NCBI GenBank assembly: GCA_021740625.1
Contig: JAIOZK010000018.1
Span: 24,939 to 88,938, forward strand
Reading direction: 5' to 3'
DNA length: 64,000 nucleotides
Origin: Bacteroidales bacterium
GTDB taxonomy: Bacteria > Bacteroidota > Bacteroidia > Bacteroidales > JAIOZK01
Shown here: positions 25,857-34,578 of the stretch, one piece after another
Position numbering within the stretch: position 1 is the stretch's first letter
Layout: each line of letters begins with the position of its first letter
Position numbers and translations under genes: made by a program
Notes under the pieces: generated by a model
Told to the model about the DNA's origin: nothing
Database searches by the model: none
Seen by the model: the letters and a program-made list of their open reading frames with translations, nothing else

Positions 25857-26771
25857 ATGAATTCAGGAGCATCAAGTTTTGTAGAAGGCGTTGATTTATC
25901 ATTTTATATCATCCTGGGGATATCCGCTTTTTTCCTTGTCGGGATCACATTTGCCATGATCTTTTTTGTGATCAAATACCGCAGGTCGAAGAATCCAAAA
26001 GCCTCAAATATCAAAGGGAGCAACACACTTGAGATCGTGTGGACCGTCATTCCCACCATCTTGGTACTGATCATGTTTTATTATGGTTGGCTGGGATTCA
26101 AACCCATGCGTGAAAAACCCGACAATGCCATGACGATCAAGGCACATGCCCAGATGTGGAGCTGGTCTTTTGAATACGAAGACGGTAGAAGAAACCAGGA
26201 ACTTGTCGTACCCATCAACAAACCCATTATCTTAGAACTGATTTCTCATGATGTATTGCACAGCCTCTATATTCCCGCCTTCAGAATAAAAGAAGATATG
26301 ATCCCGGGGAAAAAAGACAACTGGATGTGGTTCAAAGCCCAGGAAGAAGGTGAATATGATATACTGTGTGCAGAATATTGCGGAGAAAGACATTCTTATA
26401 TGTTATCAAAAGTAAGGGTTTTACCGGAAGATGAATATAAAACCTGGTACAGGGAAAAACTAGGAAAATCCGATGATCCTCCAGGTTTGCAGATCCTGAA
26501 GCAGAACGCATGCATCAGTTGCCACTCAATGGATGGATCTGAGATCGTAGGCCCTACCTTCAAAGGGATCTGGGGAAGGAAAGAAATGGTAACAACAGAT
26601 GGGAAAAAACGGGAGATCACCGTCGACAGGGATTATATTATAAAATCCATTTACCAGCCCAATGCCGATGTGGTGGAAGGTTTCAATTCCGGGCAAATGA
26701 TCTCTTATGAAAGCACGATCTCCGAAGAACAGATCGACCAGATCATTGAATACTTAAAGACATTGGAATAG
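25857..26771 (+). CDS. ctaC: Cytochrome c oxidase subunit II with fused cytochrome c domain
   Basis: A 304-residue subunit. Two membrane helices (about 15-40 and 58-78) precede the cupredoxin domain with CuA ligands His135 (HDVLHSLYIP), Cys171, Cys175, His179 and Met182 (CAEYCGERHSYM). A class I cytochrome c domain follows (about 208-304) with CISCH (219-223). This fusion defines caa3 oxidases and lets the enzyme accept electrons directly from complex III or a small cytochrome. In many bacteria subunit II is encoded first; here it comes last of the four. Its maturation needs Sco and the ResB-CcsA protein encoded nearby. Confidence 0.97.
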   Translation: MNSGASSFVEGVDLSFYIILGISAFFLVGITFAMIFFVIKYRRSKNPKASNIKGSNTLEIVWTVIPTILVLIMFYYGWLGFKPMREKPDNAMTIKAHAQMWSWSFEYEDGRRNQELVVPINKPIILELISHDVLHSLYIPAFRIKEDMIPGKKDNWMWFKAQEEGEYDILCAEYCGERHSYMLSKVRVLPEDEYKTWYREKLGKSDDPPGLQILKQNACISCHSMDGSEIVGPTFKGIWGRKEMVTTDGKKREITVDRDYIIKSIYQPNADVVEGFNSGQMISYESTISEEQIDQIIEYLKTLE

Positions 26772-26910
26772 GAAGGAAAAAGGAAAAAAGGGAAGAAGTA
26801 TTAACAAACATTTCAAATAACATCAGGAATCGAAGTGTGAAATGTTTTTACCAGGTCTTTTTTTTATTATTGATTGAATGAGGATTGAATGACAACTGAA
26901 TAACAAGCAA

Positions 26911-27771
26911 ATGATAAAGTACCTGAGACTCATCGCAGAACTGGGCAAAATGAAGATTACTTTTGCCGTATCGCTCACAACCATTGCGGGTTATGTGTTG
27001 GCCAATGATGGTTTTGATACGGGGCTCATCCTGCCGACACTGGGTATTTTTCTACTGGCCTGTGGTTCATCTGCTTTGAACCACTACCAGGAGCGGGACA
27101 AAGATGCCATGATGGAAAGAACCAAGGACAGACCCATTCCTTCCGGGAAAATTTCCCCCTCGGGTGCAATGATCATTGCCATCCTTTTTATCGTTTCAGG
27201 CGCTTATCTCTTATACTTCGGGTCTGGTTTCCTGGCCATGCAACTGGGTTTGCTGGCACTGATCTGGTACAATGCCATCTATACTCCATTAAAAAGAAAG
27301 ACAGCATTTGCAGTTGTTCCGGGATCAATCATCGGTGCCATCCCGCCCGTGGTGGGATGGGTGGCAGCAGGTGGATCACTGACCAACCCACAGGTATTAA
27401 TTCTGGCCTTCTTCTTTTTTATCTGGCAGGTTCCGCACTTCTGGCTCCTGCTCCTCAAGTATGGCAAAGAATACGAACAAGCCGGGTTCCCCTCTCTTAC
27501 CAGCATTTACACCGAAAACCAGATCAGGAACATCACTTTTATCTGGACATTGGCAACAGCCATTGCATCCCTGATGATCGCAACCTTTGGTGTCATCGAT
27601 TCCATCATTACAAAGATATTGTTGTTGCTGGCGGCCATCTGGCTGGTCATAGCATTTGCCGATCTCATACTCAGGAAAAACCAGGCATTTAATCCTTTTA
27701 AGTATTTTATGAAGATCAATTACTTTGTACTGATGGTTTTGTTCCTGCTAACCCTTGATGTTTATCTGTAG
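26911..27771 (+). CDS. ctaB: Heme O synthase (protoheme IX farnesyltransferase)
   Basis: A 286-residue UbiA-family membrane enzyme that adds a farnesyl group to heme B, giving heme O, the precursor of heme A for the adjacent oxidase. The acidic substrate motif is the segment NHYQERDKDAMMERTKDRP (about 58-76), and a second motif region WQVPHFWLLLLKYGKEYEQAG follows a helix pair, as is usual. Nine helices are predicted. No heme A synthase (CtaA) gene is present in this window. It ends four bases before the disrupted RidA-like gene. Confidence 0.95.
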   Translation: MIKYLRLIAELGKMKITFAVSLTTIAGYVLANDGFDTGLILPTLGIFLLACGSSALNHYQERDKDAMMERTKDRPIPSGKISPSGAMIIAILFIVSGAYLLYFGSGFLAMQLGLLALIWYNAIYTPLKRKTAFAVVPGSIIGAIPPVVGWVAAGGSLTNPQVLILAFFFFIWQVPHFWLLLLKYGKEYEQAGFPSLTSIYTENQIRNITFIWTLATAIASLMIATFGVIDSIITKILLLLAAIWLVIAFADLILRKNQAFNPFKYFMKINYFVLMVLFLLTLDVYL

Positions 27772-27775
27772 GCAT

Positions 27776-28156
27776 ATGATACAAATTGTTTCGTTGAACA
27801 CAGAATGAAAAAAAGTAGGATACGCAAGAGCCATCCGGAATGGTGATTTGATTGAAGTTTCAGGCACCACGACAGTGGATGAGAAAGGCAATATCATCGG
27901 TAAAAATGATCCTTACGAGTAAACCAGGCATATTATCCTGAAAGCTGAAAAAGCCCTGAAAGTATTGGGAGCAGAACTGGAAGATGTGATCCGCACCCGC
28001 ATGTTTGTTGCCAATATTTCCCACTGGGAAAAAATCGGTACAGACCATGGGGAATTTTTTCATCATATCAAACCTGCAGCCACCATGCTTGAAGCACAGA
28101 AACTCATTCAGCCGGGGCTTCTGATTGAGATCGAATTTACCGACAAATTACATTGA
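27776..28156 (+). pseudogene. RidA/YjgF-family gene with two in-frame stop codons
   Basis: The 127-codon frame from ATG 27776 to TGA 28154-28156 is uninterrupted by frameshifts but contains TGA at 27806-27808 and TAA at 27920-27922. Between and after the stops it reads as a full RidA-like protein: KKVGYARAIRNGDLIEVSGT, then TRHIILKAEKALKVLGAELE, VIRTRMFVANISHWEKIG and HIKPAATMLEAQKLI. Family members usually have Trp at the first stop and Gln before TR at the second, so single changes TGG to TGA and CAA to TAA would explain both. It lies four bases after ctaB. RidA proteins deaminate reactive enamines or imines; this copy is probably inactive, although recent loss, assembly error or readthrough cannot be told apart here. 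Confidence 0.75.
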
Positions 28157-28198
28157 TTTTCTGCACTGATTTTGTTCAATCCTGCTCAGATCCGATTT

Positions 28199-28232
28199 TT
28201 TGTAAAACAAGCATGCGAGTTGCATACCTTTG
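28199..28232 (+). promoter_or_regulatory. Promoter of the P5C dehydrogenase gene
   Basis: TTTG (28199-28202), a 22-base spacer and TACCTTTG (28225-28232), an exact -7 consensus. The box lies 27 bases before the ATG at 28260 and overlaps a TTG that should not be taken as the start. Confidence 0.65.
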
Positions 28233-28259
28233 CAATTCGAAATTAAAAATACTTATATT

Positions 28260-29888
28260 ATGAACAACGCTATTTATAATTTCTCATCTCCGGAGAATGA
28301 ACCTGTATTGAAATATATGAAAGGTTCGCCTGAAAGAGTTGAACTTGAAGAAGAACTTAAAAGACAGATCAATCAGGAGGTAGAGATCCCCCTGATTATA
28401 GACGGTAAAGAGATCCGGACTGGCAATACGACAGATGTCATCATGCCGCATGAACATGGTCACGTACTGGCCAAATGTCACCAGGCAGGTGAGAAAGAGA
28501 TCGGCATGGCCATCGATGCGGCATTGAAAGCGCACAGGCAATGGTCCGACCTTACCTGGACCATTCGTGCATCCATCATGCTCAAAGCCGCCGATCTGAT
28601 CTCGACAAAATACAGGGCAACCATCAATGCATCTACCATGCTGGGACAGAGCAAAAACATTTACCAGTCGGAGATTGATGCTGTTTGCGAAGTGATAGAC
28701 TTTTTAAAATACAATTCCTATTATGCAGGAAAGATTTATGAATCCCAGCCCAAATCCGCTTTCAACCAGTTGAACAGAATGGAATTCAGGGCACTGGAAG
28801 GATTCATCTTTGCCGTAAGTCCCTTTAATTTCACATCCATTGCCTCCAACCTCAACATGGCTCCCATCATCATGGGAAACACCACCATCTGGAAGCCGGC
28901 ACCAACAGCCATTCTTTCAAACTATTATCTGATGAAGGTTTACATGGAAGCCGGCGTTCCTGCAGGGGTTATCAATTTCCTCCCTGGCAATGGACCGCAA
29001 ATTGGCAAACAACTGATGGCATCACCGGATTTTGCAGGCTTTCATTTTACCGGTTCCAATCAAACTTTTAATACATTGTGGAAGCAGGTGAGCGAAAATC
29101 TAACGAAGTATAAATCCTATCCCAGGGTAGTTGGAGAAACAGGCGGGAAAGACTATATTTTCGTACATCCATCTGCAAAACCGGATGAAGTGGCAGCCAA
29201 TACCATCCGTGGAGCATTCGAATACCAGGGACAGAAATGCTCAGCCGTTTCGCGCATGTATGTACCCACCTCCCTCTGGCCCGAACTCAAAGAATTGCTT
29301 GTAGATATGACAAATGACATCCGCATGGGTGAAGTGACCAATGTTAAAAATTTCATGAACGCCGTTATCGACGAAAAAGCATTTGATAAGATCACTGGTT
29401 ATATTGAAGATGCCAAAGAATCCGCTGATGCGGAAATCATTGCGGGTGGCGAATACGACAAATCAGAAGGTTATTACATCAGGCCCACCCTGGTGCAGGT
29501 AAAAGATCCAAGATTCAAGACCATGCAGGAAGAGATCTTTGGACCGGTACTCAGCATTTATGTATACCCGGACGAAAAACTGGAAGATACCATCAGGCTT
29601 TGCGATACCACCTCTCCTTTCGGGCTGACAGGCGCGGTATTTTCGAAAGACCGTGTAGCTGCCGCCAGGATTTGCGACCAGCTCCGGTATTCGGCCGGCA
29701 ATTTCTATATCAATGACAAACCCACTGGGGCCATCGTCGGACTGCAACCCTTTGGAGGTTCAAGAATGTCGGGCACCAACGACAAAGCCGGCGGAGAGTT
29801 TAACCTGGTAAGATGGGTCAGCCCACGAACCATCAAAGAAACCTTTGTACCTGTGAGTGATTATCGATATCCGTATATGAAAGAATAA
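28260..29888 (+). CDS. pruA: L-glutamate gamma-semialdehyde (P5C) dehydrogenase
   Basis: A 542-residue NAD-dependent aldehyde dehydrogenase that oxidises glutamate semialdehyde to glutamate, the second step of proline catabolism. The catalytic Cys is at about 327 (YQGQKCSAVSRMYV) and the general-base Glu at about 293 (VVGETGGKD). AVSPFNFTSIASNLNMAPII and NKAG-like GTNDKAGGEFNL segments fit the stand-alone P5CDH group rather than the bifunctional PutA. The ATG at 28260 follows a good promoter; the frame extends upstream into that promoter and is not used. It is monocistronic with a strong terminator. Confidence 0.95.
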   Translation: MNNAIYNFSSPENEPVLKYMKGSPERVELEEELKRQINQEVEIPLIIDGKEIRTGNTTDVIMPHEHGHVLAKCHQAGEKEIGMAIDAALKAHRQWSDLTWTIRASIMLKAADLISTKYRATINASTMLGQSKNIYQSEIDAVCEVIDFLKYNSYYAGKIYESQPKSAFNQLNRMEFRALEGFIFAVSPFNFTSIASNLNMAPIIMGNTTIWKPAPTAILSNYYLMKVYMEAGVPAGVINFLPGNGPQIGKQLMASPDFAGFHFTGSNQTFNTLWKQVSENLTKYKSYPRVVGETGGKDYIFVHPSAKPDEVAANTIRGAFEYQGQKCSAVSRMYVPTSLWPELKELLVDMTNDIRMGEVTNVKNFMNAVIDEKAFDKITGYIEDAKESADAEIIAGGEYDKSEGYYIRPTLVQVKDPRFKTMQEEIFGPVLSIYVYPDEKLEDTIRLCDTTSPFGLTGAVFSKDRVAAARICDQLRYSAGNFYINDKPTGAIVGLQPFGGSRMSGTNDKAGGEFNLVRWVSPRTIKETFVPVSDYRYPYMKE

Positions 29889-29894
29889 ATAACA

Positions 29895-29929
29895 AAAAAC
29901 CGGTCGGTAAAAGTGGCCGGTTTTTTTTA
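29895..29929 (+). terminator. Rho-independent terminator after pruA
   Basis: AAAACCGGTC and GGCCGGTTTT form a 10-bp stem (one G-T pair) closed by a GTAAAAGT-type loop and followed by a T run, eight bases after the stop codon. Confidence 0.9.
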
Positions 29930-29958
29930 TATTTACACTTTTAGCAACATCAAGTATT

Positions 29959-31167
29959 ATGAACAAATGGGCCACCCTTTTCCTGATCTTTTTTTCATGC
30001 GGTATTTATGCCCAGGAGATCAAATATGAATCATTCAACGATCTCTCGAAAAACATCATCTTGCAGGGATTTTTCAATTACTCATCAGATTATTATTTCA
30101 TTTTCATTCCTGTTGTTACCGATGACTGGTCGTTTTTCTATTACGGATCCTACAATACAAGGAGCAGCACATCCTTTATCAAAGATGACTATTTTCTGAA
30201 AAATGATTACTTCGGAAATGCCAGGAAACTTTTTAAAAAAGAAATATTTGAAAGCGTTGAAATGGAACTCTTTCCGGAATTGCCAGACAAAGACTCCCTG
30301 ATGACCATCAAAGTCCTGAACAAAGACGAAAGGATGTTCGACCTTATTTATCACCCGACTCATGCCGACAGTTTTTCCCTGGTGAAGGTACATCCAGACA
30401 AAACCGTCACCAAAACATGGAAGTTTAATGATGATGAAATATACGAGATCGATATACAACAGGGAACTGAATACATGAAAGTGTTTAACCTCTACAAAAA
30501 AGATACACTGTTTCAAACACAGTATATCGACACACGAAAAGCCAGGTTCTATAGGATTGATTATAACTACAACAAAAAGGGCCTAAAGAATAAAACATAT
30601 TTCAAGGGCAGGGTGGGCCAAAACAAATTGAAGCTTTACCGCTATTTCGACTATATTTACTTGAACGGGCTTCTATCGGTATATCACAAAAAGAAAAGAT
30701 CAGGCAGAATACTGGAAACCATAAAGTATTATTATAACAGCCAGGGACAGCTAACAGGCACAACCAAAATCAACAATACGGAGGCACCCAACTGGAATCT
30801 TAAATATGATTATGAAAATGGGCAATTAACAGAAAAGAATATTTACCAGGGGCCTGAACATGTTTTTCGGATACAATATCTTTATACCTCCAATGGAGAA
30901 ATCGATAAAATTATATTTGATGAGTTGAAAAGCAATATCCAGAAAATCGCTTCTTTTGACTACAATCTGATGAAAAGGATTTATGGAATCTCCATTACAA
31001 GGAAAAAAGGTGGTTTTACTTCTAAGTTCCAGTCAGAGCTGGCCCTCAATTATAATAAAAAGGGAAATATTGATGTGATCTATGAACTTGACAAAAGCGG
31101 AAGGATCATCAATGAAGTAGATTTTGTGTACTACCCCGAACCCATTCCTTCGACAAATGCAAAATAA
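29959..31167 (+). CDS. Hypothetical secreted protein with YD-like repeats
   Basis: A 402-residue protein I do not recognise as a named family. A signal peptide (1-19, ending IYAQ) directs export. The C-terminal half has Tyr/Asn-rich strands such as YYYNSQGQLTGTTKI, LKYDYENGQLTEKNIY, QYLYTSNGEIDKI and ALNYNKKGNIDVIYEL, spaced like the loose YD/RHS-type or MORN-like repeats of Bacteroidota surface proteins. There is no lipobox and no T9SS domain. The gene stands alone between pruA and the cyd operon. Confidence 0.7.
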   Translation: MNKWATLFLIFFSCGIYAQEIKYESFNDLSKNIILQGFFNYSSDYYFIFIPVVTDDWSFFYYGSYNTRSSTSFIKDDYFLKNDYFGNARKLFKKEIFESVEMELFPELPDKDSLMTIKVLNKDERMFDLIYHPTHADSFSLVKVHPDKTVTKTWKFNDDEIYEIDIQQGTEYMKVFNLYKKDTLFQTQYIDTRKARFYRIDYNYNKKGLKNKTYFKGRVGQNKLKLYRYFDYIYLNGLLSVYHKKKRSGRILETIKYYYNSQGQLTGTTKINNTEAPNWNLKYDYENGQLTEKNIYQGPEHVFRIQYLYTSNGEIDKIIFDELKSNIQKIASFDYNLMKRIYGISITRKKGGFTSKFQSELALNYNKKGNIDVIYELDKSGRIINEVDFVYYPEPIPSTNAK

Positions 31168-31278
31168 TTGAACTGTATTTGTTTTGAATGTCAATCCCTT
31201 CAAAAAAATACAAGCAGACCATAATTCCAGGTAAAAGTCATCAGGCCTTTATTTATAAAAATTATAAATTACACTTAA

Positions 31279-31298
31279 TTAAGTATCCGAATACTTAA
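31279..31298. promoter_or_regulatory. Palindromic operator candidate upstream of the cyd operon
   Basis: TTAAGTAT-CCGA-ATACTTAA is a perfect 8+4+8 palindrome ending five bases before the -7 box at 31304. It covers the spacer and likely -33 region, where bound protein would block or redirect polymerase. The regulator is not identified; an Rrf2-type or other redox or oxygen sensor is a reasonable guess from the regulated genes. Confidence 0.55.
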
Positions 31299-31303
31299 AT
31301 CAC

Positions 31304-31311
31304 TATTTTTG
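31304..31311 (+). promoter_or_regulatory. -7 box of the cyd operon
   Basis: TATTTTTG is an exact TAnnTTTG match, 28 bases before the DUF4492 ATG. No TTTG lies at the usual distance; the palindrome occupies that place, which suggests activator-dependent or repressible control. Confidence 0.55.
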
Positions 31312-31339
31312 ATTCTCAATACTTCAAAGGCAAGATGAC

Positions 31340-31555
31340 ATGAAACTGCTTAGAAAAGTATTCAACTTTTACGTTGAAGGATTCAGGAACATGGATAAAC
31401 TGGGCATCAAACTCTGGACCATCATCCTGATCAAGCTTTTCATCATGTTTGCCGTCCTCCGCCTGATCTTCTTTCCCAATTTCTTAAACTCCAAATTTGA
31501 ATCCGACCAGGAAAAAAGCGATTACGTCATTGAACAATTAACAAAACCCAAGTAA
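31340..31555 (+). CDS. DUF4492 small membrane protein of the cytochrome bd operon
   Basis: A 71-residue protein with one transmembrane helix (about 25-45, LWTIILIKLFIMFAVLRLIFF). The N-terminal part (FNFYVEGFRNMDKLGIKLW) is the DUF4492 signature. The family is found beside cydA in Bacteroidota and probably aids bd oxidase assembly or stability; no direct function is proven. It is four bases upstream of cydA in the same transcript. Confidence 0.88.
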   Translation: MKLLRKVFNFYVEGFRNMDKLGIKLWTIILIKLFIMFAVLRLIFFPNFLNSKFESDQEKSDYVIEQLTKPK

Positions 31556-31559
31556 CAAT

Positions 31560-33098
31560 ATGGAGAACATTGACATTTCATTAGTCGATTGGTCGCGAGC
31601 GCAATTTGCCCTGACGGCATTTTACCACTGGTTATTTGTGCCCCTGACCCTCGGCCTGTCGTTTATCATCGCCATTATGGAGACCTTATACGTCAGGACG
31701 GGAAATCCCGAATGGAAAAGAATCACCAAGTTCTGGATGATACTGTTCGGGATCAATTTTGCCATTGGCGTGGCAACCGGTATCATCCTGGAATTTGAGT
31801 TCGGGACCAACTGGTCGAATTATTCCTGGTTCGTAGGGGATATTTTCGGTGCTCCCCTGGCTGTGGAAGGCATCATGGCCTTTTTCCTTGAATCCACTTT
31901 TATTGCTGTGATGTTTTTTGGCTGGAATAAAGTCAGTAAAAAATTCCATCTTATGTCGACCTGGCTCGTAGCTTTCGGAGCCAACCTTTCAGCTTTGTGG
32001 ATCCTGGTAGCCAATGCATGGATGCAAAATCCTGTGGGCATGCAATTCAACCCGGATACCGCCCGGAATGAAATGCAGAATTTCTGGGAGGTGCTCTTTT
32101 CCCCCACAGCCATCAGCAAATTCCTCCATACGATAACTTCAGGATATGTGCTGGCTGCCATCTTCGTAATCGGTATCAGCGCCTGGTTCCTTTTGAAAAA
32201 AAGACATCAGTTATTTGCCCAGAGAAGCATTGTTGTGGCTGCAGTATTCGGATTGCTTTCAGCAGCATTTCTGACCTTGTCGGGTGATTCATCAGCACGG
32301 GAAGTTGCAAGAGTTCAACCCATGAAGTTTGCAGCCATGGAAGGTCTTTATGATGGACAGACCAATGCCCCCCTGGTTGCCATCGGATTTTTAGAAAAAC
32401 CAACCCCACCCGGCATGGAGCGGGAATTCGCATTTAAACTGGAAATACCCAATATGCTTTCGTATATGGCATTTCTTTCCCCCAACGCTTTCGTTCCCGG
32501 CATCAAGGACCTGGTCAGGGGCAATCCTGATCAGGACATTGAATCCTATTTTTCCAAGATGGAAAGGGGGAAGAAAGCGCAAAAGGCACTGGCTGACTAT
32601 AAAAAATATAAGAAGGAAGGCAATGAGGAAAAAAGTGCCCGGGCTTTACAAGTTTTTGAAAAGAATTATGACAGTTTTGGATTCGGCTATTATGATGATC
32701 CGCAAAAACTCATCCCCAACGTACCCCTTAGTTTTTATTCCTTCCATGCAATGGTGATCCTGGGTGTGCATTTCGGGATTGTATTCCTGCTTTCACTCAT
32801 ATTCTTATACAACAAAAGTCTGCCAAGACAGAGATGGTTCCTGTGGATTTCATTTATTACCATTCCCTTTGCCTACCTGGCAACCATGCTTGGATGGACT
32901 GTTGCCGAATTGGGCCGTCAGCCATGGGTGATCCAGGATCTTATGCCTACTTTGTCTGCAGTTTCGAATATTTCGAGTCGCAATGTGCAAATAACATTCT
33001 GGCTGTTTGCCTTCATTTTCACAGCATTGCTGATTGCAGAATTCTTTATCATGCGTCGTCAAATTCTTAAAGGACCCAAAGAAGAAGGAGGAAATTAA
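31560..33098 (+). CDS. cydA: Cytochrome bd quinol oxidase subunit I
   Basis: The heme-bearing subunit (512 residues) of the bd-type oxidase, which reduces oxygen with quinol electrons and works at low oxygen. The early helix has the heme ligand His23 (FYHWLFVPLTLG). The region NAWMQNPVGMQFNPDTAR and the GRQPW motif (about 452-456, ELGRQPWVIQDLMPT) are diagnostic. The Q-loop (about 250-390) is charged, with many Lys and Glu (YFSKMERGKKAQKALADYKK), of the shorter type. One base separates it from cydB. Confidence 0.97.
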   Translation: MENIDISLVDWSRAQFALTAFYHWLFVPLTLGLSFIIAIMETLYVRTGNPEWKRITKFWMILFGINFAIGVATGIILEFEFGTNWSNYSWFVGDIFGAPLAVEGIMAFFLESTFIAVMFFGWNKVSKKFHLMSTWLVAFGANLSALWILVANAWMQNPVGMQFNPDTARNEMQNFWEVLFSPTAISKFLHTITSGYVLAAIFVIGISAWFLLKKRHQLFAQRSIVVAAVFGLLSAAFLTLSGDSSAREVARVQPMKFAAMEGLYDGQTNAPLVAIGFLEKPTPPGMEREFAFKLEIPNMLSYMAFLSPNAFVPGIKDLVRGNPDQDIESYFSKMERGKKAQKALADYKKYKKEGNEEKSARALQVFEKNYDSFGFGYYDDPQKLIPNVPLSFYSFHAMVILGVHFGIVFLLSLIFLYNKSLPRQRWFLWISFITIPFAYLATMLGWTVAELGRQPWVIQDLMPTLSAVSNISSRNVQITFWLFAFIFTALLIAEFFIMRRQILKGPKEEGGN

Positions 33099-33099
33099 A

Positions 33100-34251
33100 A
33101 TGTTTGAAAATTTATCACATCTCGCATTGCAGCAATACTGGTGGATCATCATATCCCTGCTTGCTGGTATACTTGTCTTCCTGATGTTTGTTCAGGGAGG
33201 ACAAACCCTGATCTTCACGCTTGGTAAATCAAAATTACAGCGCAACATGCTGGTAAACTCCCTGGGAAGAAAATGGGAATTCACATTTACCACGCTCGTT
33301 ACTTTTGGTGGTGCATTCTTTGCCTCTTTCCCATTGTTTTACGCTACCAGTTTCGGTGGGGCTTACTGGGTATGGATCATCATATTGTTTGCCTTCATCA
33401 TACAGGCAGTTTCCTATGAATTTCGTTCAAAACCAAACAACATTTTCGGTGCAAGAACCTATGAAGGCTTCCTGTTTGTGAATGGCCTCCTCGGAACCAT
33501 TTTGATCGGAACGGCTGTAGCTACTTTTTTTACCGGATCCAAATTTCTGGTAAACGAATACAACCAATCCACCTGGCAAACTGCCTGGGGCGGACTGGAA
33601 CTGGCATTTGATTTCGGAAGATATGCAACTTTCATCAACCTTTCGCTGGGACTGGCCGTATTTTTCCTTGCCCGTTCCCTGGCATTGTTGTATTTTATGA
33701 ACAACATCGATGATGATGAGCTCATGGGATGGTCGAAGAAGAAACTCTGGAACAATGCCATTCCTTTCGTATTTTTCTTTTTGTTCTTCCTCGTGAATAT
33801 CCTGCTAAGAAAAGGATTTGCCTATGATCCGGAAACCATGGTCGTTTCCATGGAAGCATACAAATACCTGCACAACATCCTCGACATGCCCATCAATACG
33901 ATCATACTGCTTGTGGGAGTTGTCCTGGTGCTTTATGGTATCATCAGATCCATGCTGGTCAGATGGTCATACGGCATCTGGTATGCAGGCCTCGGAACCA
34001 TCTTAACTGTATTTGCCCTTTTCATCCTGGCCGGTTTTAACAATACGGCATTTTATCCTTCGGTTTATGACCTGCAAAGCTCCCTGACCATCAGGAACGC
34101 TTCCTCAAGTCATTATACTTTAACAGCCATGAGCTATGTTTCATTGATGGTGCCCTTTGTGATCGCCTATATCTGGTGGGCCTGGAAATCGATCAACAAC
34201 AAAAAGATCGATGCTGCCGAAATGCAGGACGAAAGCGGACATAATTATTAA
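33100..34251 (+). CDS. cydB: Cytochrome bd quinol oxidase subunit II
   Basis: A 383-residue membrane subunit with about nine helices, the partner of CydA. MFENLSHLALQQYWWIII, then FLMFVQGGQTLIFTLG and the segment WEFTFTTLVTFGGAFFASFP are typical of the family in Bacteroidota. The frame extends upstream inside cydA, but ATG 33100, one base after the cydA stop and preceded by GAAGAAGGAGGAA, an unusually good ribosome site for this organism, is chosen. It is followed 19 bases later by the 40-residue ORF. Confidence 0.95.
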   Translation: MFENLSHLALQQYWWIIISLLAGILVFLMFVQGGQTLIFTLGKSKLQRNMLVNSLGRKWEFTFTTLVTFGGAFFASFPLFYATSFGGAYWVWIIILFAFIIQAVSYEFRSKPNNIFGARTYEGFLFVNGLLGTILIGTAVATFFTGSKFLVNEYNQSTWQTAWGGLELAFDFGRYATFINLSLGLAVFFLARSLALLYFMNNIDDDELMGWSKKKLWNNAIPFVFFFLFFLVNILLRKGFAYDPETMVVSMEAYKYLHNILDMPINTIILLVGVVLVLYGIIRSMLVRWSYGIWYAGLGTILTVFALFILAGFNNTAFYPSVYDLQSSLTIRNASSSHYTLTAMSYVSLMVPFVIAYIWWAWKSINNKKIDAAEMQDESGHNY

Positions 34252-34270
34252 ACAATAAAATCAGAGAACT

Positions 34271-34393
34271 ATGTTTGAACAAATATTATGGTTATTATCC
34301 TGGCCGGTTTTTATCTTTATAACCTACCGGCTGGTGCTTGTTGCAGTAAAAAAGCTGGAAAAAAAGATAGCCCTTGAAAAGAAAGCAGATTGA
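34271..34393 (+). CDS. 40-residue single-helix protein after cydB (CydX-like position)
   Basis: A short ORF of 40 codons, MFEQILWLLSWPVFIFITYR followed by LVLVAVKKLEKKIALEKKAD. It has one hydrophobic helix (about 5-26) and a lysine-rich C-terminus. It begins 19 bases after cydB, before the operon's terminator-like hairpin. Size, topology and position match CydX/CbdX, the small third subunit that stabilises bd oxidases in proteobacteria, yet the sequence is not clearly related to CydX. Function is inferred from context. Confidence 0.65.
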   Translation: MFEQILWLLSWPVFIFITYRLVLVAVKKLEKKIALEKKAD

Positions 34394-34429
34394 CATATTG
34401 GTTTAATCGTATCATTTTTTGCTTGCTTT

Positions 34430-34466
34430 AACGCGGTCTTAGTCAACGATCGCGTTTTAAATTTTC
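34430..34466 (+). terminator. Terminator-like hairpin after the cyd operon
   Basis: AACGCG (34430-34435) pairs with CGCGTT (34451-34456), with flanking TTT/AAA bases adding to the stem and TTAAATTTT downstream. It lies 36 bases after the small ORF. Confidence 0.45.
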
Positions 34467-34578
34467 TGTCAGGATCTTGGCAACCTCTGATAACTTGTCC
34501 CTGTCATTAAAAGGTGAAGGTTAAATTGAAACTTAGTATCTTTACGCACTACATAATTGAAATGAATAATCCAAAAAA

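Noticed and set aside
27805..27830. Frameshift in the A-run near the start of the RidA-like gene
   Set aside because: Starting at the ATG in 27805 would need a deletion, but starting at ATG 27776 the frame is continuous with only two stop codons, which is simpler.
28230..28259. TTG start for pruA
   Set aside because: It overlaps a consensus TACCTTTG box; the downstream ATG fits the family.
31279..31298. Palindrome before the cyd operon as a terminator of the upstream gene
   Set aside because: AT-rich, short and without T-run; its place next to the -7 box suits an operator better.
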